A program made the translations under genes and the position numbers. The notes under the pieces were generated by a model that was given only the letters and a program-made list of their open reading frames with translations, was not told where the DNA came from and made no database searches. Below are positions 18,691 to 26,633 of a stretch of DNA of 30,505 nt, in pieces (the stretch's first letter is position 1; each line of letters opens with the position of its first letter). Origin of the DNA: DASSCW01 sp036556325 (GTDB taxonomy: Bacteria; Chloroflexota; Limnocylindria; QHBO01); NCBI GenBank assembly GCA_036556325.1, contig DATBJR010000100.1:1-30505 (forward strand), given 5' to 3'.

Positions 18691-20043
18691 GTGGCAGATG
18701 AGTTCTTCACCGGGGTGCCGGGACGCATCGGCTTCGGTGGATTGCAGTCGGATGATCCGCTGTCATTCAAAGTCTACGACCCGGATCGGGTGGTGGCCGG
18801 CAAGCGCATGGAAGACCAGCTGCGCATCGCCGTCTGCCTCTGGCACTCCTTCAACTGGCCGGGCTCCGACGTGTTCGGGGTCGGCACCTTCGACCGTCCC
18901 TGGCTGACCGGGGCCGATGAGCCGATGGCCGCGGCGCGCGCCAAGGTCGACGCGGCGTTCGAGTTCATCGCCAAGCTGGGCGCCCCATTCTTCACGTTCC
19001 ACGACCGCGACGTCGCGCCGGAGGGAGCCACCTTCGCCGAGACCAGCGACAACCTTGCGCACATGGTCGAGCACATCGCGGCGGCCATGGAGCGCACCGG
19101 CGCACGGCTGCTGTGGGGCACCGCCAACCTGTTCAGCCACCCGCGCTACGCGGCCGGCGCCGCGACGAACCCGGATCCGGAGGTGTTCGCCTTCGCCGCC
19201 GCCCAGGTGAAGGACATGCTCGAGGCCACGCACCGGCTGGGCGGCGCCAACTACATGCTGTGGGGCGGCCGCGAGGGGTACGAGACGCTGCTGAACACCG
19301 ACCTGCTGCGCGAGGAGCGGCAGTTCGCCCGCTTCCTCCACCTGGTCGCGGAGCACAAGCACCAGATCGGCTTCCCCGGCCTGCTGCTGATCGAGCCGAA
19401 GCCGCAGGAGCCAACCAAGCACCAGTACGACTATGACACCGCCACCGTCGCCGGCTTCCTGCAGCGCCACGGCCTGGAGGACGAGTATCGGGTCAACCTG
19501 GAGGTGAACCACGCGACCCTGGCGGGCCATAGCTTCCAGCACGAGATCGCCACCGCCATCGCCCTCGGCATCTTCGGCAGCGTGGACGTCAACCGTGGCG
19601 ATCCGCAGAACGGCTGGGATACCGACCAGTTTCCGAACTCGGTGGACGAGCTGTCGCTGGCCCTGGTCGAGATCCTGCGTGCCGGCGGCTTCACCAGCGG
19701 CGGCTTCAACTTCGACACCAAGCTGCGCCGCCAGAGCATGGACCGGCTGGACCTGTTCCACGCCCACATCGGCGGCATGGATACCCTGGCCCGCTCGCTG
19801 CTGGTGGCCGCCGAGATGGTCGAGCGGGGCACGCTGCAGCGCGCCCGAGATGCTCGCTACGCGGGCTGGGACAGGCAGCTCGGCCACGCCATCCTGGACG
19901 GAGAGGCGTCGCTCGAGAGCCTGCGGGCGCAGGTGGCCGAGGGCGGGATCGACCCGCGACCGGTATCGGGCCGGCAGGAGGAGCTGGAGAACGCGGTGAA
20001 CCAGCGGATCTGGACAGCAGACCAGGGCGGCGCCCAGGACTGA
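18691..20043 (+). CDS. xylA: Xylose isomerase
   Basis: A 450-residue enzyme that converts D-xylose to D-xylulose. All catalytic and metal residues of class II isomerases are present with a constant offset of three: His104 and Asp107 in FTFHDRDVAPEG, Glu235 and Lys237 in LLIEPKPQEPTKHQYD, Glu271 and His274 in LEVNHATLAGHSFQHE, Asp299, Asp310 and Asp312 in SVDVNRGDPQNGWDTDQFP, and Asp342 in FNFDTKLRR. WGGREGYETLLNTD is also diagnostic. I chose GTG at 18691 because GGAGGA lies 7 nt upstream; GTG at 18661 would add ten residues before the usual N-terminus. It is preceded by an operator-like repeat and converges with the transporter genes. Confidence 0.96.
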   Translation: MADEFFTGVPGRIGFGGLQSDDPLSFKVYDPDRVVAGKRMEDQLRIAVCLWHSFNWPGSDVFGVGTFDRPWLTGADEPMAAARAKVDAAFEFIAKLGAPFFTFHDRDVAPEGATFAETSDNLAHMVEHIAAAMERTGARLLWGTANLFSHPRYAAGAATNPDPEVFAFAAAQVKDMLEATHRLGGANYMLWGGREGYETLLNTDLLREERQFARFLHLVAEHKHQIGFPGLLLIEPKPQEPTKHQYDYDTATVAGFLQRHGLEDEYRVNLEVNHATLAGHSFQHEIATAIALGIFGSVDVNRGDPQNGWDTDQFPNSVDELSLALVEILRAGGFTSGGFNFDTKLRRQSMDRLDLFHAHIGGMDTLARSLLVAAEMVERGTLQRARDARYAGWDRQLGHAILDGEASLESLRAQVAEGGIDPRPVSGRQEELENAVNQRIWTADQGGAQD

Positions 20044-20047
20044 GCCT

Positions 20048-20065
20048 GCGGCGGTGGCCCGCCGC
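20048..20065. terminator. Hairpin between convergent xylA and xylG
   Basis: GCGGCGG (20048-20054) and CCGCCGC (20059-20065), 7 bp, loop TGGC, in the 21-nt gap. The last base belongs to the xylG stop codon. No T-tract; the position suits a bidirectional terminator. Confidence 0.45.
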
Positions 20066-20877
20066 TACTGCGTCGGAGCGTCTCCGAACTGCAGCTCCGC
20101 CATCTCCTCGCTGGTGACCTCGTCGGGCTTCTTGCCCAGGATGATCATGCCCAGCACCTGGTCGGCGGTGACATCCTCCTTCTTGACCGTGTCGACGATC
20201 CGGCCGTGATACATGACGCTGATCCGGTCCGAGAGGTCGAAGACGTCGTGGATGTCGTGGCTGATCAGGAAGATGCCGATGCCCTCGTTCTTCAGCTGCC
20301 GGATCAGGTCCCGGACCTGCGCCGTTTCGGCCGGCCCGAGGGCGGCCGTCGGCTCGTCCATGATCATGATCCGTGCGTTGAAGTGCACCGCACGCGCGAT
20401 GGCCACCGCCTGGCGCTGCCCACCGGAGAGTGAGCGCACTGGCTGCGTAAAGCGGGTGAAGTTCGGATTCAGGCGCGCCATGACCTTGCGGGTGGCGTCC
20501 TCCATGGCGCCGTCGTCGAGATCGCCGAGCGCCGAGGTCATCTCGCGCCCCAGGAACACGTTGGCCGGGGCGTCGACGTTGTCCGCCAGGGCGAGCGTCT
20601 GGTAGATGCACTCGATGTTCAGCGCCTTCGCGTCACGCGGGTTGGTGATCGACTGGACCTTGCCGTCAACCAGGATCTGGCCGGAATCGGCGCGCTTGGC
20701 GCCGGACAGGGTCTTCATCAGCGTGGACTTGCCTGCCCCGTTCCCACCGACCAGGCCGACGACTTCCCCCTCGTTGAGGTCGATGCTCACGTCATCCACC
20801 GCGTGCACGCCGCCGTAGGCGACGCGGATATTCCGCATCTCGAGCAGTGGGGCGCCCGCGCCGATCTCCGCTGCCAC
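20065..20877 (-). CDS. xylG: Xylose/pentose ABC transporter ATP-binding protein
   Basis: A 270-residue ABC ATPase with one nucleotide-binding domain. Walker A is GGNGAGKST (about residues 44-52), the signature is LSGGQRQAVAIARA, and Walker B is IMIMDEPTAALG, followed by the switch His in LISHDIHDVFDL. FLGRE after the Q-loop region is common in CUT2-family sugar transporters. Classical XylG proteins have two tandem ATPase domains (about 500 residues); the short form with XylH and XylF partners is known for fructose and xylose-type importers. Start GTG at 20877 with AGGAGG 7 nt upstream. It follows xylH by 11 nt, so xylF-xylH-xylG form one unit on the minus strand, with this gene last. Confidence 0.9.
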   Translation of the reverse strand: MAAEIGAGAPLLEMRNIRVAYGGVHAVDDVSIDLNEGEVVGLVGGNGAGKSTLMKTLSGAKRADSGQILVDGKVQSITNPRDAKALNIECIYQTLALADNVDAPANVFLGREMTSALGDLDDGAMEDATRKVMARLNPNFTRFTQPVRSLSGGQRQAVAIARAVHFNARIMIMDEPTAALGPAETAQVRDLIRQLKNEGIGIFLISHDIHDVFDLSDRISVMYHGRIVDTVKKEDVTADQVLGMIILGKKPDEVTSEEMAELQFGDAPTQ

Positions 20878-20888
20878 GGCTGGCCCTC

Positions 20889-22217
20889 CTAGCTGGATCC
20901 GCCGCCGCGGCGGCGATTGAACGCATCGAAGGCGACGGCCAGGATCAGGACCAGGCCCGCCACCACGTTCTGACCAGGCGAATTCACGCCGATGAAGCTC
21001 AGGCCGTAGGACAAAGTCGCCATCACAAAAGCGCCGAGCACGGCACCCGGAATGGTCCCGATGCCTCCGGCGAACGATGTGCCACCGACGACCGCGGCCG
21101 CGATCACGTAGAGCTCATAGCTGTTGCCAACGTCCAGGGTGGCGCCATTCAGGCGGGCCGAGGCGACCGCGGCCGACAGCGCGGCAAGCACCCCCATCAG
21201 CACGAATGTCTTGAGGATCGTCAGGCGGGTGTTGATGCCGGCCAGCTCGGCGGCGTCCGGGTTGCCGCCATAGGCATAGACGTAACGGCCGAAGCGCCGC
21301 CGTGTCGCCAGCCACGTCATGACCACCGTGATGGCGATCAGCAGGATGATCGGGATGGGAAAGCCGGCCGACACCTTCAGGCCGCCGGGGGGCACGGGAA
21401 TGTTGTGCTCCTTGGCGTACTCGGTCGCCAGGCCCGGCGGCAGGTAGTTGCCATTCGCGAACCAGGCCAGCAGCAGGATGATCCCGCAGCCGAGCACCGC
21501 CAGGAGGACCTCTGCCCACATGGGGCGCAGCTGGAATCCGAAGCGTCGGCGCTGATGTCGCCCGCTGTAGAGCAGGAAGATCACCGCGGCCACGCCGACG
21601 GCGCCGACCAGCCAGGTCAATGTGCCGCCAATCGAGCCGCGGCCCCCACCGCCGAGGAGCTGGAAGGTGGAGTCCAGGCCGGTGACCGTGCGGCCGCTGG
21701 ACAGGTACCACACCGCGCCGCGGATCGACAGCAACCCGCCGAGAGTCACCACGAAGGAGGGCACGCCGATGTAGGCGATGATGAAGCCCTGCACGGCGCC
21801 GAACAGCGCGCCGACGGCAATGCCCACAGCCAGCGCGATGACCCAGCGGAACGGGAAATCAGAGCCCATGCCGAGCACGTCGGGCATCCACTGGCTCATC
21901 AGCAGCGCGTAGACCATCGCGATGAAGCCGACCAGCGAGCCGACCGAGAGGTCGATGTTCCGCGACACGATGATCAGCACCATGCCGGTGGCCAAGATGG
22001 CGACGCTGGTGGCCTGGACGGCCAGCGTGACCATGTTGATCGGCCGCAGGAACTTGCCGTCTTCGATGACGTTGAAGACGATGAGGATGATGGCCAGGGC
22101 GAGGACCATGCCGAACAGGCGAACGTCGATCTCCGTGGCCGCGCCGAGCCCGCGCAGGCCGGGCCGGGCTCTTCCCGAGCTACCCGGAGCGGGTGCGGCG
22201 TCCGCCACGTTGGTCAC
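20889..22217 (-). CDS. xylH: Xylose/pentose ABC transporter permease
   Basis: A 442-residue membrane protein with about ten or more hydrophobic segments, beginning with LFGMVLALAIILIVFNVI. SRNIDLSVGSLVG is the conserved EAA-type region of CUT2 permeases, and FIIAYIGVPSFVVTLGGLLSIRGAVWYLSSGRTV, YAYGGNPDAAELAGI and TSFAGGIGTIPGAVLGAFVMATLSYGLSFIGV are the other family blocks. Length and the extended middle loop fit XylH rather than RbsC (about 320 residues). The start GTG at 22217 has AGGAGG 5 nt upstream. A strong hairpin lies in the 98-nt gap between xylF and this gene. Confidence 0.92.
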   Translation of the reverse strand: MTNVADAAPAPGSSGRARPGLRGLGAATEIDVRLFGMVLALAIILIVFNVIEDGKFLRPINMVTLAVQATSVAILATGMVLIIVSRNIDLSVGSLVGFIAMVYALLMSQWMPDVLGMGSDFPFRWVIALAVGIAVGALFGAVQGFIIAYIGVPSFVVTLGGLLSIRGAVWYLSSGRTVTGLDSTFQLLGGGGRGSIGGTLTWLVGAVGVAAVIFLLYSGRHQRRRFGFQLRPMWAEVLLAVLGCGIILLLAWFANGNYLPPGLATEYAKEHNIPVPPGGLKVSAGFPIPIILLIAITVVMTWLATRRRFGRYVYAYGGNPDAAELAGINTRLTILKTFVLMGVLAALSAAVASARLNGATLDVGNSYELYVIAAAVVGGTSFAGGIGTIPGAVLGAFVMATLSYGLSFIGVNSPGQNVVAGLVLILAVAFDAFNRRRGGGSS

Positions 22218-22256
22218 GGTGTCCTCCTGAAGGTGCCGGGTCGAGTCAGAAGGTTG

Positions 22257-22290
22257 GCCCTGTGCCCCCGGCGGACCGGGGGCACAGGGC
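22257..22290. terminator. 15-bp intercistronic hairpin between xylF and xylH
   Basis: Arms GCCCTGTGCCCCCGG (22257-22271) and CCGGGGGCACAGGGC (22276-22290) pair perfectly around a CGGA loop. It lies 25 nt after the xylF stop and 39 nt before xylH. There is no T-tract, so partial termination or 3'-end protection of xylF mRNA is more likely than complete termination; both would give excess binding protein over permease. Confidence 0.7.
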
Positions 22291-22315
22291 GTAGCGCGCT
22301 AACTGACGCGGGTCG

Positions 22316-23503
22316 TCAGACGCCGCAGGCGTCAGCGCCGGGATCACCGGCCTTGACGCCCTCGCAGATGTCGTCCTTGGTCACCCACCAGCCGGCGTTG
22401 ATCACGTCACCGAGGTTCTCGGCCGTGATCGGGGTCGGCTGCAGGATCAGCGACTTGACGGTGTTGCCACCCGGGGTGTCGAAGTCGGTGGGGCTGTTGC
22501 CGTCGAGCGGCGCCACGCTGGCATCGACATCGATGGTGATGTCGGCCATCGCCTTGCCCTGGCACAGCTGGAGCGCGGCCTGGCCGGCGGCCTTGCCGAG
22601 CTCGTTGGCGTTCTTCCAGACGTCGACGTACTGCTTGCCGAGTGCGACGTTGTTGAGGTTGGTCGGATCGCCATCCTGGCCGCTCAGCGGCGGGAAGCCG
22701 TAGTTCTTGCCCTCGAGCGCCTGGGCCACGCCGACAGCGGTGCTGTCGTTCTCGGCCAGGATCGCATCGATCTTCTTTCCGTCGGCATTGGCCTTGTCGA
22801 TGATGGCTTCCATGTTCTTCTGCGCGGTCTCAGTGGACCAGGCATCGGTGAAGGTGCCGTAGTTGTCCGGCCACTTGTCACCGTCCTTGTTGAGGACGGT
22901 GATCTTGCCCGAGTCAATGGCGTCCTTCAGGCCGGCTGCCTCCCAGCCCTGAGGCAGGAAGGTGGAGGCGTTCGGGTCACCCGGGTCGCCCTTGATCAGG
23001 ACGTAGTTGCCCTCGGGGACCTTCTTCAGCAGCGCCTCGGCCTCGGCCTGGCCGACACCGGCGTTGTTGAACGTGATGTACAGGATGTCCGGATCCTCGA
23101 TGAGCCGGTCGTAGGCGATCACCGGGATCCCCGCGTCCTTGGCCTTCTGCAGGGCCGGCAGGATCGCGTTCTGGTCCTGGGCGAGCATGATGATCACGTT
23201 GGCACCCTGCGAGATGAAGGTGTCAACGTCGGTCAGCTGCTGCTCGCTGTCGAGGTTGGCGTCATGGTCGATGTAGGTGCCGCCACCTGCCTCGACGACG
23301 TCCTTGATGTTCGGCTGATCCGCCGCGGCCCAGCGTGGCTGCTGGAAGTTATTCCACGACACGGCGACGGTGCATGCCGCGGCGCCCTGCGAGGCGCTGG
23401 CGCCCGCACTGGCGCTGCCGCCCGTCGAGCCGCTGGGCGACGTGCAGGCCGCCAGCACGATGGCGGCGACGGCCGTGACCGCCGCCAACCTGGGAATGCG
23501 CAT
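22316..23503 (-). CDS. xylF: Xylose-binding lipoprotein of the ABC transporter
   Basis: A 395-residue periplasmic-binding-protein-fold lipoprotein. The signal peptide ends LAACTS, giving a lipidated Cys, and is followed by a Ser/Gly/Ala linker of about 25 residues. The mature part has GANVIIMLAQDQNAILPALQKAKDAGIPVIAYDRLI, NNAGVGQAEAEALL, IKGDPGDPNASTFLPQGWEA, AILAENDSTAVGVAQAL and LSGQDGDPTNLNNVALGKQYVDVW, which match XylF of D-xylose transporters (AYDRLI and SGQD are particularly typical). The start ATG at 23503 has GGAGGAGG 7 nt upstream. It is 108 nt downstream of the ROK repressor gene and first of the transport genes. Confidence 0.94.
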   Translation of the reverse strand: MRIPRLAAVTAVAAIVLAACTSPSGSTGGSASAGASASQGAAACTVAVSWNNFQQPRWAAADQPNIKDVVEAGGGTYIDHDANLDSEQQLTDVDTFISQGANVIIMLAQDQNAILPALQKAKDAGIPVIAYDRLIEDPDILYITFNNAGVGQAEAEALLKKVPEGNYVLIKGDPGDPNASTFLPQGWEAAGLKDAIDSGKITVLNKDGDKWPDNYGTFTDAWSTETAQKNMEAIIDKANADGKKIDAILAENDSTAVGVAQALEGKNYGFPPLSGQDGDPTNLNNVALGKQYVDVWKNANELGKAAGQAALQLCQGKAMADITIDVDASVAPLDGNSPTDFDTPGGNTVKSLILQPTPITAENLGDVINAGWWVTKDDICEGVKAGDPGADACGV

Positions 23504-23565
23504 GATCGATCCTCCTCCGTTGGGACGGGCGGTCCACCACAGCGGTGCCCGCCTGTAGGCTACAT

Positions 23566-23576
23566 GCTTGTCAAGC
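23566..23576. promoter_or_regulatory. Palindrome GCTTG-T-CAAGC upstream of xylF
   Basis: An 11-bp perfect inverted repeat with a one-base centre, 62 nt upstream of the xylF ATG. On the minus strand its right half contains TTGACA. A -10 at 17 nt is not visible, while TACAGG lies 11 nt downstream, as TAGACT does from TTGACC in the SDR promoter. It may be a divergent operator half-site or a promoter element. Confidence 0.35.
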
Positions 23577-23611
23577 CCCGAAGTCACTCCGGTATCCACC
23601 TGCCTTCCCGG

Positions 23612-24847
23612 TTACGCGCCCGCTACCCGCACCAGCGCAGGACGGGGCGCAAGCCATCCCGCGGGATCCACCAGAAGCGGCTCGAATGCCAGCTCGGCGG
23701 CGCCCAGCACGGGGGCGTCGGCGCCGAGGGCGGCCGGCAGGACGCGCGCCATCTCCCGCGGCGCGCGCATGGCGCCGCGGCCAAGCGCCGCCTCCACCTG
23801 AGCCGATACGAACGGGTACATCCGGCCGAAGATGCTGCCGAGCACGATCAGGCTCGGGTTGAAGATATTGACCAGGCCGGCCAGGCCGATGCCCAGCCAC
23901 TCCCCCGTCTCGGTGAGCGCGTCGAGCTCGACGGTCGAGCCGGCGGCAGCCGCGCTGAGCACGTCGTCCATCGCCGCACGCCCGGCGGTCGGCCGGCGGC
24001 CGGCACGTCGCAGCAGCGCCCGCTCCCCCACCTCGGTCTCCCAGCAGCCGCGCGAGCCGCAGCGGCATTCGCTGCCGGCCGGGTTGACCGGGACGTGGCC
24101 GATCTCGCCCGCATATCCGCCGGCACCGGCCAGCGGCCGTCCGTCGACAATCACGCCACCGCCGACCCCCACCTCGCCGGCCACGTAGAGGACGTTGTCG
24201 ACCCCCACCGCCGCGCCGCGGCGATGCTCGGCCAGGGCGCCGAGGTCGCCGTCGTTGGCCACGCTCACCGGCACGTCCAGCCGCAGCCGGCGGCTGATGA
24301 TGTCCGCGATCGGCACGTCTCGCCAGCCGAGGTTCGGCGCGAATCGGATCAGCCCGTCCGCGGCGCGGACGACGCCGACCATCGAGAGCCCGATGCCGAT
24401 CACCGTCGAGCGTTCGCCGCGGCTGGCGAGCAGGGGTGCCGCCAGGCGCGCCAGGTCATCGGCCAGGCTGTCGGGATCGAGGTGGCCACGCGCGCGATCC
24501 ACGCGCACGTGCTCGAGGACGCTGCCACCGAGACCGACGATCGCAACCGCCAGCGAATCCACCGCGATCTCGAGCGCCAGGACGACGTAGCGGTCGGTTC
24601 TCGGCCGCGACAGCGGCGATGGGCGGCCAGGAGTGCCGACTGAGCTGCGCCGCTCCTCGATGACCAGCCCGCCGGCGGCCAGCTCGCCCACCAGGCCGCG
24701 AATGGCGCTGCGGGTGAGCCCGGTGTGGGCGACGAGCTGGGAGCGCGAAAGAGGCGCGTTGAGGTGCAGCTCGTGCAGGATCGTGCTCAGGTTGGCACGA
24801 CGCACCGTCTCGCTTCGCTGGCCGGCGGTCTCGCGGCTCGTCAACAC
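23612..24847 (-). CDS. ROK family transcriptional repressor (XylR-like)
   Basis: A 411-residue repressor. The N-terminal winged helix-turn-helix is LSRSQLVAHTGLTRSAIRGLVGELAAGGLVIEE (about residues 28-60). The C-terminal ROK domain has the sugar and zinc signature GYAGEIGHVPVNPAGSECRCGSRGCWE, split here as GEIGHV with CRCGSRGCWE, giving His plus three Cys for zinc. NDGDLGALAEHRRG is the loop holding the sugar-contacting Asp. A repressor that responds to xylose or a similar sugar is inferred from the neighbours. The start is uncertain: GTG at 24847 or TTG at 24844 begin just before the HTH; the frame extends 307 codons further upstream only as an antisense shadow of the SDR gene. The operator-like repeat starts 4 nt upstream, which suggests autorepression. 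Confidence 0.9.
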   Translation of the reverse strand: MLTSRETAGQRSETVRRANLSTILHELHLNAPLSRSQLVAHTGLTRSAIRGLVGELAAGGLVIEERRSSVGTPGRPSPLSRPRTDRYVVLALEIAVDSLAVAIVGLGGSVLEHVRVDRARGHLDPDSLADDLARLAAPLLASRGERSTVIGIGLSMVGVVRAADGLIRFAPNLGWRDVPIADIISRRLRLDVPVSVANDGDLGALAEHRRGAAVGVDNVLYVAGEVGVGGGVIVDGRPLAGAGGYAGEIGHVPVNPAGSECRCGSRGCWETEVGERALLRRAGRRPTAGRAAMDDVLSAAAAGSTVELDALTETGEWLGIGLAGLVNIFNPSLIVLGSIFGRMYPFVSAQVEAALGRGAMRAPREMARVLPAALGADAPVLGAAELAFEPLLVDPAGWLAPRPALVRVAGA

Positions 24848-24851
24848 CCGG

Positions 24852-24874
24852 GTTTGTGTTCCTCTTGACCAAAC
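24852..24874. promoter_or_regulatory. Operator candidate between ROK repressor and SDR gene (GTTTG-N13-CAAAC)
   Basis: GTTTG (24852-24856) and CAAAC (24870-24874) with exactly 13 nt between them, as upstream of xylA; both copies begin GGTTTGTG. The site lies 5 nt before the ROK start codon and 7 nt before the -10-like TAGACT of the SDR unit, so one dimer could control both directions. Confidence 0.65.
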
Positions 24875-24881
24875 GCTGGGG

Positions 24882-24887
24882 TAGACT
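24882..24887 (+). promoter_or_regulatory. Candidate -10 (TAGACT) for the SDR unit
   Basis: TAGACT is 45 nt upstream of the SDR ATG. TTGACC lies 11 nt upstream, too near for a normal -35 pair; TTCCTC is at 17 nt. The surrounding GGTAGxCTCG is shared with the xylA promoter region. Confidence 0.5.
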
Positions 24888-24932
24888 CGTCCATCCCGGC
24901 GGGCCGTGTCAAGCATTTCGGAGGGTCCGATC

Positions 24933-25640
24933 ATGGAATCGCTCGACGGCAGGGTTGCCCTCGTCACCGGGGCCAGCCGCGGCATCGGCGCCGCCATCTC
25001 CCGATCGCTGGCGGAGCATGGCGTCAGGCTGGGCCTCGCCTCGCGCAGCGGGGACGATCTCGGCCTTCCCAACGTCGTCGCCGCGCCCGCCGACGTGCGC
25101 GATGCCGAGGCCCTCCGCAGGCTGGCCGACGCCACGGCGGAACGCTTCGGCAAGCTCGACATCCTGGTCGTGAATGCCGGCGTCGGCGCGTACGGGCCAT
25201 TCCTGGAGCTGCCGCCGGAGCAGGCGGAGGAGATGATCGACGTCAACGTCAAGGGCGCCATCAATGCCGTCCGCGCGGCGCTGCCCCACCTCGTTCGCAG
25301 CGGCCAGGCCGACCTGGTGACCATCGCCAGCGAAGCGGGTCGTCGCGGCCTGCCGAACGAGGCGGTGTACTGCGCCTCGAAGTTCGCGCAGGTCGGGCTG
25401 ACGGCGGCGCTGGACCACGAGCTGCGCGAGCAGGGCGTGCGGTGCACGAGCATCTGCCCCGGTGGCGTGGCAACCGACTTCGCCATGGGCCGTGGCCGCA
25501 CGCCCGAGATGCGGGCGCTGGCCGGGATGATGAAGCCGGAGGACGTCGCCGAGGCGACCCTGTTCGTGCTGACGCGGCCGCGGACGCATCGGATCCTGGA
25601 GGTCGCCTTCCGCCCGGTCACCGAGACCTCCTGGGGCTGA
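24933..25640 (+). CDS. Short-chain dehydrogenase/reductase
   Basis: A 235-residue classical SDR. The cofactor motif TGASRGIG is at residues 12-19, NAG at 81-83, catalytic Ser133, and the YxxxK pair is Tyr146 and Lys150. ICPGGVATDF follows, the usual PG motif region. The short length and absence of a clear Asp after the second strand (ASRSG) favour NADP over NAD. The substrate is unknown; in this locus a sugar or sugar-derived alcohol is plausible. The ATG at 24933 has GGAGGG 7 nt upstream. It is the first gene of a plus-strand unit continuing with the Gfo/Idh/MocA gene 6 nt downstream, and lies directly behind an operator-like repeat. Confidence 0.9.
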   Translation: MESLDGRVALVTGASRGIGAAISRSLAEHGVRLGLASRSGDDLGLPNVVAAPADVRDAEALRRLADATAERFGKLDILVVNAGVGAYGPFLELPPEQAEEMIDVNVKGAINAVRAALPHLVRSGQADLVTIASEAGRRGLPNEAVYCASKFAQVGLTAALDHELREQGVRCTSICPGGVATDFAMGRGRTPEMRALAGMMKPEDVAEATLFVLTRPRTHRILEVAFRPVTETSWG

Positions 25641-25646
25641 CGCGAG

Positions 25647-26633
25647 GTGACCGCGCTGCGCTGGGGGATCCTCTCGACGGCGGACATCGCCCGGCGCAAG
25701 GTCATTCCCGGCATGCGCAAGGCGGCGCGGTGCGAGATCACGGCCATCGCCTCGCGCGACCAGACCACCGCGCGTCGAGCCGCAGCCGAGCTGGAGATCC
25801 CGCGCGCGCACGGCTCGTACGAGGCGCTGCTGGCCGACCCGCAGGTGGATGCGGTCTACATTCCCCTCCCCAATCACCTGCACGCGGAATGGGCGATCGC
25901 GGCGGTCAAGGCAGGCAAGCACGTGCTGTGCGAGAAGCCGCTCGCCATGACGGCCGCCGACGCGCAGCGCATGGTCGACGCCGCCGAAGCGGCCGGCGTG
26001 GAGCTGATGGAAGCCTTCATGTATCGCCTCCACCCGTCGTGGGTGACGGTCCACGAGCTGGTGCGATCGGGACGCATCGGTCCATTGACCTCCGTCCAGA
26101 GCTGGTTCAGCTACTTCAACGACGATTCGACCAACATCCGCAACCGGCGCGAGGCGGGAGGTGGGGCGCTGTTCGACATCGGCTCCTACTGCGTCAATCT
26201 CTCGCGCTGGCTCTTCGACGCCGAGCCCGACGACGTCCGGGCCGCCATCCGCCGCGACCCGGTGCTGGGCGTCGACACGCTCACGACGGGCATCCTCTCC
26301 TTTGCCGATGGCATCGCCAGCTTCACCTGCTCGACCCGGGCCGAGGACGACCAGCGCGTGCACATCTACGGCACGCAGGGACGGATCAGCATCGGCATTC
26401 CGTTCAACATCCCGCCCGACCGGCCGACCGAGGTCCAGGTCGCGGCCGGGGGCGACCCGCCGGTGGCGCCCCAGGTCGAGGTGCTGACCTTCCCGACCGC
26501 CGATCCGTACACCGTCGAGGCCGAGCAGTTCGCCGCCGCCATCCTGGACGGCATCCCGCTGCCGCTGCCGCCGCGGGATGCGGTGGCCAACCTGCGAGTC
26601 ATCGAGCGGATCTTCGCCGCCGCGGACGCATGA
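25647..26633 (+). CDS. Gfo/Idh/MocA family oxidoreductase (possible D-xylose dehydrogenase)
   Basis: A 328-residue NAD(P)-dependent sugar dehydrogenase. The N-terminal Rossmann part begins RWGILSTADIARRKVIPG, with the cofactor-contacting EKP motif at residues 96-98 (KHVLCEKPLAMT). MEAFMYRLHPSW is typical of the subgroup that includes Gfo-type D-xylose dehydrogenase and dihydrodiol dehydrogenases, and GGGALFDIGSYCVN is the active-site segment. A role in oxidising xylose or a related aldose is inferred from this subgroup and the locus; specificity is not proven. The start GTG at 25647 has GAGG immediately in front, close to ideal only if coupled with the SDR stop 6 nt upstream. Its stop overlaps the next gene. 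Confidence 0.88.
   Translation: MTALRWGILSTADIARRKVIPGMRKAARCEITAIASRDQTTARRAAAELEIPRAHGSYEALLADPQVDAVYIPLPNHLHAEWAIAAVKAGKHVLCEKPLAMTAADAQRMVDAAEAAGVELMEAFMYRLHPSWVTVHELVRSGRIGPLTSVQSWFSYFNDDSTNIRNRREAGGGALFDIGSYCVNLSRWLFDAEPDDVRAAIRRDPVLGVDTLTTGILSFADGIASFTCSTRAEDDQRVHIYGTQGRISIGIPFNIPPDRPTEVQVAAGGDPPVAPQVEVLTFPTADPYTVEAEQFAAAILDGIPLPLPPRDAVANLRVIERIFAAADA

Noticed and set aside
20847..22703. 618-codon plus-strand open frame opposite the transporter genes
   Set aside because: Antisense to xylH and xylF and crosses the xylF-xylH hairpin; composition is His/Gln/Asp-rich without motifs.
24848..25768. Long N-terminal extension of the ROK repressor
   Set aside because: The extra 307 codons are antisense to the SDR gene and cross the operator; ROK repressors start just before the helix-turn-helix.
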